The notes under the pieces: model-generated
Told to the model about the DNA's origin: nothing
Databases searched by the model: none
The model's input: the letters and a program-made list of their open reading frames with translations, nothing else
Program-made: the position numbers and the translations under genes
Assembly: GCA_032207245.1 (NCBI GenBank)
Contig: CM063506.1
Location: 20,056,675-20,120,674 of the forward strand
Direction: 5' to 3'
Length of the DNA: 64,000 nucleotides
Origin: Pardosa pseudoannulata
Taxonomy: Eukaryota > Arthropoda > Arachnida > Araneae > Lycosidae
Part shown: positions 1 through 22,234 of the stretch, piece after piece
How the letters are laid out: every line of letters begins with the position of its first letter
Numbering within the stretch: position 1 is the first letter of the stretch

Positions 1-816
1 TTTAGCTTTCTCAAATATTTTCAGTTTATCTCTAAATTTATGTAAGTTTTTACATCCATATAAGAATAATTTGTTTTCTGGTCTATCGTTTAAACCATTT
101 ATTATATACTGTATTAAAGCGGCATCTTCAATTTTACCCAGATTACCCAACTCACGCATTGAAAAATAATATTCCTGTATAGTTTCTGTTTCTTTCTTTC
201 GCCGTTTACGTAACAATTCATGGAGATCTGCTGAATTTGAGTCAACTGCAAATTCTGCTGTCAGAGCATTTTTCAATTGCTCCCACGTAGCGATATTCAA
301 CTCACTCCGAATAAACAATAATGCATTGCCAACTAACGAACGTTTCGCGAATATAATCTTTTGAAGGTCGGACCACTTAAACAGATCTGCAACGCTTTCG
401 AATTGATTTAGCCACAACAACACATTCTCGTAACATTGACCGGAAAAATTAGGTATCATATTCTGAACATCACTAAAATTAATACTTATACTTTGAGGCT
501 GCTTTAACTCACAATTAGAACAACTATCAGGGGATACTTTTAAATTATGCATATTATTATTATTATGTACAACACCGTTTGTTTGCAAATTATCATTTTT
601 AGGCACATTTTTACTTCCATTATCATTATTAAGAACAACACTTTCGTTTTTATCATTATCAATAACAACACTTCTGGTTTTGCCATTTCCATTAATAATA
701 CTTCTGGTTTCATCATTATCACTAATAACACTACTGGTTTCACTATTTTCAATAACACTTCTAGTTTCATCATTATCACTAATAAAACTACTGGTTTCAC
801 TATTTTCAAAATTCAT
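1..816 (-). CDS. Retrotransposon Gag, N-terminal 272 residues (partial at window edge)
   Basis: The frame starts at ATG 816-814 and stays open to base 1. The first ~80 residues are an acidic, Asn/Ser-rich repeat region built from units such as SDNDETRS and ENSETSS. A short Cys-containing linker (SCSNCELKQP) follows, then a region with the feel of a Retrotrans_gag domain: a Trp-rich capsid-like stretch containing MIPNFSG, a WLNQF-type segment, LRKRRKKETETIQEYY and a GLNDRP motif. Gag packages element RNA into particles. Zinc knuckle and pol are not reached. The ATG choice is supported by its place downstream of the LTR and primer site. The identification rests on layout and motifs, not on a search. 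Confidence 0.7.
   Translation of the reverse strand, partial: MNFENSETSSFISDNDETRSVIENSETSSVISDNDETRSIINGNGKTRSVVIDNDKNESVVLNNDNGSKNVPKNDNLQTNGVVHNNNNMHNLKVSPDSCSNCELKQPQSISINFSDVQNMIPNFSGQCYENVLLWLNQFESVADLFKWSDLQKIIFAKRSLVGNALLFIRSELNIATWEQLKNALTAEFAVDSNSADLHELLRKRRKKETETIQEYYFSMRELGNLGKIEDAALIQYIINGLNDRPENKLFLYGCKNLHKFRDKLKIFEKAK
640..816 (-). repeat. Imperfect tandem repeats in the start of gag
   Basis: Units related to AGTGATAATGATGAAAC and GAAAATAGTGAAACCAGTAG recur several times without breaking the frame. They encode acidic blocks DNDETR and NSETSS. This is a coding minisatellite and probably varies in length between copies of the element. Confidence 0.65.
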
Positions 817-943
817 TTTAAATTTGTACTCACCGCGTTGACGAATATTGATGAGGATATCACAAAAGAGAAGTTATAACAGGTCCATTCGTCTCGTCAG
901 GCTCCGTTTAAATCCAAAACATTTCAATTCGTCTAGTCAGGCT

Positions 944-960
944 GAATCCCGCTTCTGATA
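944..960 (-). other. Primer-binding site resembling the tRNA-Leu type
   Basis: On the minus strand the bases TATCAGAAGCGGGATTC lie four bases (AAAA) inside the putative LTR end. They resemble the tRNA-Leu primer site known from insect gypsy elements (TGTCAGAAGTGGGATT), with a couple of mismatches. The spacing of a few bases is common in such elements. Confidence 0.5.
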
Positions 961-964
961 TTTT

Positions 965-1360
<396 letters not shown>

Positions 1361-1401
1361 GCAGGAAATTTAGGAAAGCAAATTTTATTGTGTTCAATTT
1401 A

Positions 1402-1558
1402 GTTTGGAGCATTATAGTCTACTTTTTTGAGACGAGCTAATAAGACTAGAGCCTACTGCTTAAAGCTGATTCCGAAAAGGTATGCTTAACCATGCTCTGT
1501 GGGACTTGAACCCACAAACTCTGGTACCAAAAATCAGTGTCCTAACCATTCGGCCATC
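1402..1558 (-). repeat. tRNA-derived SINE, copy 1
   Basis: On the minus strand it has the tRNA-like head GGCCGAATGGTTAGG (box A) and a box B in the complement of gggacttgaaccc. It ends in the family tail seen here as tttggagcattatagtctac. It is diverged from the better copies near 24197 and 58206. Confidence 0.7.
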
Positions 1559-1671
1559 TTTTGTGTTTGTAGAGTACATGAAAAAAATAAGTAAAAAATA
1601 GTAATCAAAATAAATCCTTTTCTATTGAAATTCAGGTTTTTGAGAAATATAATTATTTTGTTTTTCCCAGA

Positions 1672-2463
1672 TAATATACAGACACTGATAGGTTTGATCC
1701 TTTGATAATGGCTTTGAAAAACTGTGGTGAAGCTATCACAGTAGATAATGTGAGAGCATGTTTATTGGCTGAGGACATAAAACCTGTAGATGAAGGGAAA
1801 GAACAAGCCTTTCTCAATGAACATGTTAAAGATAGGAAATACTTTAAGGGTAAATGCTTCAAATGCAATTTATTTGGGCATAAAAGTTCAGACTGTAATA
1901 AGTCGCTATGTCAAAAGGGTAGTACAGTTAATGATAAATTCAGAAAGAAATCTAATGTTAGGCCAAAATATAACAAAAGGGAAGAAGCTTATGTGGCAGA
2001 AACTTATCTTGTGAATTGTAACCCAGATCCCAATATTTGGTATATAGATTCTTGTGCTTCATATCACATGACTCCATATAAAGAACTAATTAAAGATTAT
2101 AAAAAAGCTGACACCAACCAAATTAAAACTGGTAGCTCTGTTATTGAAGTTGAGGGTGTTGGCAAGGTAACATTTGATTTATTGAGAAATGGGGAAAAGG
2201 TTTCCGTGACCTTTAGTAATGTTCTACATGTGTCAAAGTTAACTGCTAATTTGCTTTCTATTAAATATCTAGATAAAACCTTTGGTATGGTCAGTACATT
2301 AACAGGTGAACGGTGTTTTGTTTATAAGGGAAATCAATTAGTTGTAAGTGGAACTGGAATAAGTAGTAATTTGTATTCTCTTGATATAAGTAAGGATATG
2401 GCTTTAATCAGTGTTACACAAGTACTTCAAAATGAAGTACTGCATAAAAGAAATACAATATAA
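1672..2463 (+). pseudogene. Ty1/copia gag-protease fragment
   Basis: An open frame covers the C-terminal part of a copia-type Gag (DRFDPLIMALKNCGEAITVD), a CCHC zinc knuckle (CFKCNLFGHKSSDC), the protease region (WYIDSCASYHMTP) and the start of the GAG-pre-integrase region (NLYSLDI). It stops at 2461-2463 before integrase, reverse transcriptase or RNase H. The usual copia protease motif is D-S/T-G; here it reads D-S-C, so the protease is probably inactive. An in-frame ATG at 1702 gives 253 residues, but family-like residues begin just before it. It sits in a kinase-gene intron or upstream of the first visible kinase exon and is probably a truncated insertion. Confidence 0.75.
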
Positions 2464-3703
2464 AAGTAAAGCTTTTGAAGAAAGTATTATAAATTAATGA
2501 CAAAAAATATCTATTGTAGTTAAGACACAAAATGTAAAAGTTCATAAATTTCCAGCAAACAATAATTTGGTAGAATTTGTGATTGCCGTTTTGCCTTAAA
2601 GTCAATCATATTATCAAATATCAGTCAATTGTAAGGCCAACAATGGGAGTGGGATCATATTTTTGGATGGAAGTGGACGTGAAATAGCTTTTTGCTTGGT
2701 TTTTATTTGATATCTTTTTTATTAATTGAAATTGCAGAGTGCAAGCAAATAGTTGAAATGGTAGATTCCTTGGAATATTTTTCAAATTTTGGTATCTTTG
2801 ACACCCTTCTTTATTTAGCAGTTCCTGAGAACAGATGTACATGCATATACATAGTGCTGGTTCTCAGGTTTAATCCACCTGGGAAATATTTTTCCACTCA
2901 TCTGTTACGATGGATTCCTAGTAGATAGTTACAATAAGTTATTTAGATTTAGGGTGCGGTGGCTCATAGGAGCACCAGCACTGTGACCCAAGGCCCTATT
3001 GTATTGAATCCCCCCCCCCCCTTTTACCTGGAACAAAAGAGTCCCAGCAGTAAGTTAAAAATTTTAACAATTAAGTCTCAAAGAGAGCAATAGCTGAGAT
3101 AAATCTAAGCAGCAATTTAACCAGGAAGTTGGCTAACTCCAACGGTTCAATGAAGTGATAACCAAGATATTCAAAATGCTTAGCAGAGTAGTAATCACAA
3201 TCACTCAAGATGTGTAAAGAAAGTACAATCAGACATTAATATGTAAAATTAATAATGTGTAATTAATAAAAGTTAGACATGAAAGGTATTCTGCATTTGT
3301 ATGAAATGTCAGGAATTATTTGCATTTAAATATTAATAATTTTAAGGCAAAAGGGTAGGGGAGATATGGTAAATAGGTATGTAAGATGTCATCATAAATT
3401 AAAATATTTATACATGTTTTCTGTTAGTATTTTTCTTGTTTTGTTTTGATTTGTATGTTTTTCATTCAAAAGTTGAGCTTTAATACTGAGTTTTTTCCAA
3501 TTATTGCTTAATTAGTATTCAGTTTTATAAAAGTTTTTTAGGAAAGTATGGTAGAATACTTGATTGAGGGAATATTTGATTTCAGATGTCTGAGGCTATA
3601 AACAAATATATTTATTGACAGCATAGTTTATTGGTGAATTTGATTCTTTGTACATTTGTCTTTCTCAAACTAATTGCATATTTCATCTATTTTATTTTTA
3701 TAG
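2464..3703. other. Intron sequence without a recognised gene
   Basis: AT-rich sequence with a poly-C run near 3010. The stretch 2945-3010 (ggtgcggtggctcatagg onward) is richer in GC and may be part of another short interspersed repeat, but no clear box A/box B pair could be assigned. Confidence 0.4.
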
Positions 3704-15041
<11,338 letters not shown>

Positions 15042-15085
15042 TATTTAACTCAAAATTAAGTTACCTGTGATATTTATGTTTTAAA

Positions 15086-15091
15086 AATAAA
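15086..15091 (+). promoter_or_regulatory. AATAAA poly(A) signal after EIF2AK1-like stop
   Basis: An exact AATAAA lies 45 bases after the stop codon, which would give a very short 3' UTR. Later signals may also be used. Confidence 0.5.
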
Positions 15092-18000
15092 AGTCATTTT
15101 TAAGAGATTTTTACAAATAATGAGTTGTCTATTTAGTTCACATTATGCATAATTTATGTTAATTTCTTTCTTTTTTAAGGGAAATGTGAATAATGCACTC
15201 ACATGGATTAAAAAAATTACTCTTAATGATATGATACTGTAACTTGTGATGAATGATGTTAGTTATATATATGCAGTACATTTTATTACAAAGGACATGC
15301 TTTATTCAAGATGAGAAATATTTTTCATATAAAATCAGTTGCATGAGACTAACTCTTCAACTAAAGTAATTTGCTTGCCTAATAGGTATATATTGTCATT
15401 GAATATAAGCATGCTGAAGAATTATTAAAATGTAATTTTTTAAAGTAAAAAGATCAACATTACCTGATGTGTTGTGAATATTTTTATTTAAATGTATGTG
15501 AGCAAAGGAGAATACAGATTAGTTTAAAATTTTGTTTATAGAGAATGGAGGGGGTAATTAACAGTTTTACTAATAACTAAAATCAACTGGTTGTTACTGC
15601 ATGAGAGCTGGGCAAATAGTTAGAAGGCAGTATCATGTTGATCCAAAATTGGAATATCAGGTATGTGGGCAAGTTTTCATTAATCAATGTTGTGATGATT
15701 AGCTAATCATTTTCTGCTTGGGTTATTAATTTTTTAAATTAACTATTGATTTGCTAGAACACATGTTCCACTCCCAATCAAAATTGCTTCCCTATCTCAC
15801 TGCAAATGTTACTTGATACAATACACAAAGGTAAAAGACAGAAGGGCCATATTGGATACAAGCTGGAATCTGGCTACTCTTGCACCAAAGTAATGAAATC
15901 TTCATAACTAAGCTCAATTGGTGAATAAAATATTTTTGTGTGGCTTCAAACTCATCTTCAAGTCAGATAAATTGTAGTCTTGTGCCCCCCCCCCCCACAC
16001 ACACCAAAAATTTTAATATTCATTAATTTGGTAAAACCTTGTAAGTTTTGTCCATGAAACAGTTTTCTATCTGTTGAAATTTCTGATAAAGCTGCTAATT
16101 TAAAGGAATACATAATGCAAACATGTATCTGTTAGATGGAAAAGTTTAGATAATGATTTTAACTAGATTGAAATTCAAACAAAACTTGTGTGCTGTAATA
16201 TATCTTTCCTAACAATTATATAATGAATTGGTTAGTTGATTTTTCTTGCGCTGACAAATTTAAATCTTATAACAACTTCTATAAATCATAATTCAATAAC
16301 TTTTTAAGTTTCACATATGATTGTTTAAATATTTACTTCTTGAATAAAATCTTTTTTTATATGTTTTGATTTTAAATCAAGCCAGCAAATCTTTGGTAGT
16401 TAATTATTCATGCTAAGAAAAAAAAAGGCTAAATCTAGAAGGAATTATTTTCTTTAGTAATACTAAATATGTATTCATTATCATAACTGCAACCTTACAA
16501 CATATATGATGTCTGAATGTTTCTTTTTAGAAATTTACCCCAAATTCAAAGCTTACACATAAACTGAAATTAAGGGGAGTGATATATTTTCCAGTGAAAT
16601 CACTAAAGTAAAACAGATATTACCAATAATTCTTATCAGATAACAATGACAGTTTCAAATCTGGTAACTATCTGAAACTAGGACAATTTTCATAAAGTTA
16701 ACTATTTTTGCCAAATTATCGTTTAGACTTGGCTTACTCAGAATCGTTTTTCTTGCAAAATTTAGCCAATCTAGTACAAATGTAATGTATATACTCTAGT
16801 CTTATTTTTGAAATTTTGTTGTTTAGGTGTAAAACATCTTACAGAGTTCAATTTTTGTGTATATTTTCTCAGTTCAAAATTCCTTTTATTTTTTGCCTTT
16901 ATATATGTTCTGTTTCATTTTGGTCACCAATGGCAAAAAACATTACAACTTTCTATAAATCGGTATAAAAACCAACCTTCCCTCCCTCCCCACTTTACTT
17001 TTAGGAAAACTCCAAATATTCTGGGCTAATTCACAGAAATATATGGTCTGTATTAAAATATGTAATAAAATGTTTTTTGTTTTCTATTCTCTTAAAGTAT
17101 CTGAATAGCATCATACCTTTATCTCTAATGCAAAGAATTATATCGTGTCATTCTTAAAATATTTTATGTAAAAATGTAAAGAAGTCCAATGTATAAGAAA
17201 TTTTAAGTTTTAGCACATAAAGGAGATAAGTTACATTCTAGGAACAATCTATATAACAATAAAACTTTCCTTCTGAAGCAGACACTATGGCAACAATTTA
17301 TTCACTTTTTTGCCCATACAACCTCGCAGCTTGTTGACTTTTATTATTTGGAAGTGTTTAATATAATTCCCTACAATAGGTAAAGTACAAGAATACTCAA
17401 GCTTTATTTGGACATTCAATCCCACTGGCAGTGGATTGAGTGTCCAAATTGTCATTGAGTGGCACTAAACCATTATATTAGACAGCAGTAATCTGACCCA
17501 GGTTCCCAGAGTGACCCATTTTATATAACTTCAAGTGATTTACATGAGTTCCAAAAATAAAATGTAGCATATAAAAATAAATTATGAAACAAGCGTGAAT
17601 TAAAGCAGCTTCACTAAATAAATTTTATAATTACTCAATGTGTGTATTGTTTTCTCAGTTGTAGTTCAAGATTAGTGATGTAATTTTTATTACCATAGAT
17701 GTTATGATTTATTCCTGTTGGTCTGGCCATAAGCTATATCAAGTCCAAGAAGTTAGGAATTTTCAAAAAGTCTTAAACAAGAATAGGTAAAATAAGTCCT
17801 CATACAAATCCCAACGTGATTCAGAAGATCGACAGGAAAGTCCTAAGCAGAAATACATTTGGAGAGTAACTAAAAAGTCTCCTGTCAACTGACACAAGAT
17901 TCCTGATGTGTTTGTGGATGGTGACCTGGACACTTCTATCACCCTTAAAGGGAAGGACACTCCTGGAGTACTACGGCTGAGACTGCAGAGTACTTCATAA

Positions 18001-20810
18001 TTGAATTCTTTATTTTAAAACAGATTTTAGAAAATATCAGGCCAAAATTTAGGATCAATGGACTAATTATTACCATTGTCAGACCGAAAGCAAAAACAGA
18101 TTATTTCATTTTAAGATGTGTAAGGGAAAGTGTAGACATATCGAAAATGGTGGAAAGCTGATATGTACTTTAATATACAGATATAATTAAGTCAGAATTT
18201 AAATACTGAATGACATTTTTCTTCAAAGCAAAGATGTGAGTGCAATGCTAAATTAAAATCTTAATACAGTGCTAAACAGGCATTAAATTTTGGACTACAC
18301 TGACATCCCAAGTTCCATGTCAAGGACACTATTGATATTAAGAACATTTATACAAAGTTTGTTTCTATGATAATTAGAATAATTTTGAATTTTTATGTTG
18401 TTGCCTTGACCAAAAATATTTATTTAATGGTTAATTTAGACAGTTTGCCAATGCTTGCAGTATGGTTTTATCATAAAACTTTTTTGATCTTAGAATAAGC
18501 TATATCAAGTCCAATTTTTTTTTTTAAATTTTTGAAAACAAAATTTTTATACAGCCTTTTAAAACAATTATGAATACCTTTAAAACCATTAAGTGTTGTG
18601 TTTGAAAGTATTTACAATTGTAAATAAAGTACACATTTTTAAAACTGACTATATTTAAATGAAAATTTTATTACTTTTAATGATACAGAAAATATTCAAA
18701 GTGTGGGGATTTAAACCCCATCCCAAAACATGATCTACATTATATGTACATGACTTCAGGTATAAAACACTGATTTTTTTTTTATATCACAAAAATATAT
18801 TGATTGTTTTAAAAAGTATTCATTTTGCCAGCAGTATTCATAGGCACTGGCTTATAGAAAATGTAAAAGTTGTTTATTATGCACTAGGAATGGCTGAGTA
18901 GTTTTGGTATCTATAAAATTGCTAAATTTTAATAAAATTTTAGTCATGCCTACATTAATAATGCATTTTAAGAATGGTGAAATATTTCTGTACCTTGAAA
19001 TGGATTCTCTCACATATGTTTTGTTAAAAACAGCTACAAGATAACATGATTGTGCCATTTCAAATATGCACAATTTAAATGCTTAAATATTAACCATTAC
19101 CATTCTAAAAATATTAAATAATACTATATACTATGATAAAACATGCTCCATAAATAAAAGCTTTAAAACAAAGGGGAAAAAATTCAGTCAAGAGCTGGAC
19201 CACAAAATCACATTATGTTGATGACTTGAATAACATAAATTGGACAACATACACTTAAAATTCACAAAACCTACCTTTAGGTTTTTACAAATTACAACAT
19301 TCTCATAGAAAACATGCATTCATACTCCTATATACATAAAATGGTTATTAAAGAACAAAATAGCTGAAAAAAAATCTTAAAACCTTCCAGAATATTGTCA
19401 ATTATTTTTCTTTTAAAAAGAAAAGATTTTTCAGCAAATCATGCTTTTTTAAACCATATCATCCTTCAGATTAAAAAACATCAAAAGTATAGACTAAGTT
19501 CAAATATAAAATGATGAAAGCTTAGTTAAATCTTGGTAAGTACTGATAACTTTGAACTTAAACATCATTTGGTGTTTTTGAACCTAACAATAATGCAATG
19601 AATTAATACAATCGCCAAAGACATTGCATTCCTATGTTCTTATAAACAAATTGCATAAAACTACATAAATAAAATGTTTATAGCGAGAATTATGCATGAT
19701 ATATAATGAAAAAAAAAAAAAAAAAAAACAACGCAAAGAATAATGAAAAAGCATAACAATTTGTATGCCTTGCATTTTGAAAGAGCAAGGGCAAACAATT
19801 ATTTACAACTCACATTTTAATAAGTCATGCTTCTGATCACACTTCCCACAAGGACAAGCAGCAACTAGTAGGCTTCAACAATTATCTTTTTGTAAACAGT
19901 ATGAAAAGTACTTCACTATAACATTTTAAAAATTTAACCTGACCCCCTAAATATACTCTTTGCATGTTCTAAACTAGTATTCGAAATAAATTACTCGTAA
20001 AATTGTAACTGATATTTCATCTTTATAGACCCTTGTAGTAGTTAGTGAATAGTACAGTGGATGAAGGGTTAAACTTTTAATTACACAAATTAAAAAAAAC
20101 CCATGTCCCTTTTCAAAAGGGATCAATTGAAGGCTTATTAATAAAATTTACTTTCAATTCTAAAATAGTAAGTTATTTTATTATTTAATAAACTTGAAAT
20201 CCAGGAAGGGGGGAGGGAAGATTCATTTTTTTCTACATGAACAGACATTTCTTTTAAATTAAAATCACATTTATATCTGTATAAAACTTTCAACTTTTGT
20301 GACAGCCATTTATAAAATATTTTATGAAACATTAATAAGAACTCTTTCTGGTTTTATTTTAAAAGGTTAACAGTAACTATTTTTTATAATTCAAAATCAT
20401 AATAGGAATTTTTTTTTGTTTAAAATTTAGGCTTATTTCCCGAACCTTTATGAACATCACTAAAATGTTATATTTACAAGATTATTAACAAATGGTGAAA
20501 ACTATCAGAAAACTGAAATGATAATAGAATTTAAGTTAAGGTGGTATTTCACATCATTAGAATTAATTGTCAAAAATTAGAACTTTTCCGAGATTTTCGT
20601 ATTATAACTATGTAAAGAAAATATTACACATTTATCATTAGTTAATTAACAGTTTTCAAAAACCATATTTCTAAAGGGATTCATGCTACAGTAAATAGTT
20701 TACTTTGTGTGATCCTTTTTCACATATATTCACTGGACTTACTTTCTTCCTAAAATCAACAGGCATACAAATTCCTATTTGATACAAGGATTTATTTTGA
20801 TTTTAGGATT
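15092..20810. other. Space between convergent gene ends
   Basis: No coding exon seen. AT-rich, with many AATAAA or TTTATT hexamers on both strands, so it probably holds the 3' UTRs of the EIF2AK1-like gene (+) and USP10 (-). It includes a poly-C run near 15985, a poly-A run at 19710-19728, a near-palindrome at 17407-17448 and a pair of 20-bp direct repeats (17729, 18495), listed separately. Confidence 0.5.
17407..17448. repeat. Near-perfect inverted repeat (hairpin)
   Basis: Left arm tttggacattcaatcccact and right arm agtggattgagtgtccaaa pair except for one bulge and one G:U-type site, with a 3-base spacer. The arms are about 20 bases. Confidence 0.75.
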
Positions 20811-20976
20811 TGGTTTGGCTTGGAACACTATGGTCTACTATTTTGCTAAATAAGGGCAAATGAATGGGAGGCCTATTGCTTAGAGCATATTTTGAAGGCT
20901 ATGAGCATCTATGTTGATAGTGGGATTTGAACCCACATTGAAGAACAGCACCCTATCTATTTAGCTATTGCTCAGC
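20811..20976 (-). repeat. tRNA-derived SINE, copy 2 (diverged)
   Basis: Family tail at the left (tggtttggcttggaacactatgg) and box B complement gggatttgaaccca near 20922. The head is worn. Confidence 0.65.
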
Positions 20977-21678
20977 TTATTAAATTTGAACCGATACCAA
21001 ATTAAATGATAAAGCTTTCCCAAAATTAAAAATTACTTGTTTTAGTAAAAACTAACAATACTGTCATTTTAAAAACTTTATATATAAAACATTTCAAGCA
21101 AATACTTTTAAAGCAAATTTATTTCCAGCTTTTCAATAAGAGTATTAGTCTGTTACATTAACAAGCAATCAAATAGGCTGACAATCTCTGTCTATACATA
21201 TAAGACAACTATTTATCAGTCTTATGTTTAAAAACAAAACATTTTGGAATTAAGAGAATCTTGTATCAAAAGGTTTTCAAAGAATTCAACATAAAATAGT
21301 TGTCTTGGGCTAATTTTCCAGTATCTTAGATAAGTGTAAAGTCAGTATACAATAAAAAGCTTAAAGCATACAAAAACAATTTTTACAATGTCTAGTCTGC
21401 AAAACGACTAAAAGATTAACATGCTTTCTCTAATTCATTCATATAACAATTACACAACTAAAAATGAATTTTTTTGTTTGTAATTATAGATTAACAATGA
21501 ACACATTAAAAAGTAACAAATCTATGATAAAGAGTACAAAAATTTTAAAAGAAGACAATTTAGTATATACAAAACTGTTTCATTCAGAACAAAACTATTC
21601 AGCCAAAATATCACTTGTACTTAATAAACATCATCTCATACTATTAAACAATAATACATGACTTTACACACAGCTAAT

Positions 21679-21857
21679 TCAGCTTTCTTGGTAGAAAAGC
21701 AGGTAAGGAACTCTGGGAGGGCTATGTGACAAAACCTGAGCTTCAGATACAACAGTAATTGTTCTGTCATCACATCTTACCCATGTTTGGCTGCCATGGT
21801 TGTAAACATCAGATATGTAGTGGCCTTTAACAGCTTCTTCTCCATCATGGTACATTA
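21679..21857 (-). CDS. USP10: USP10 last exon (His box and stop)
   Basis: 179 bp, ending in TGA at 21681-21679. It encodes [20 protein letters not shown] with the catalytic His662, then [13 protein letters not shown] with Asp679/680, and ends PYLLFYQES. Confidence 0.93.
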
Positions 21858-22185
21858 CTGTAAATAAATGGAGAAGTTTTATGTAGTATGAAACTTAAAA
21901 TTAAAAATTGCATAAAAATAAAACAGAATTACATTTTCCTTTAAAATACAATCACAAAATGTACACAAAGTTATCACAAATATTTTTCATAGCTCAATTT
22001 TGTTTAGAAATAATTTTTACTCATATATATGCAGGAAGAGGGGAATTTTGTCCAAAACACAATTACAGGTTCAGCACAGCATTTATCATACATTAGATCT
22101 GGTTATACGCTGTGCTAGATGAATGAGGAAAGTTCCAACAACATACTTGGAAAATCAAAAACTCTGCATTTGCAATAATTGGTTG

Positions 22186-22234
<49 letters not shown>

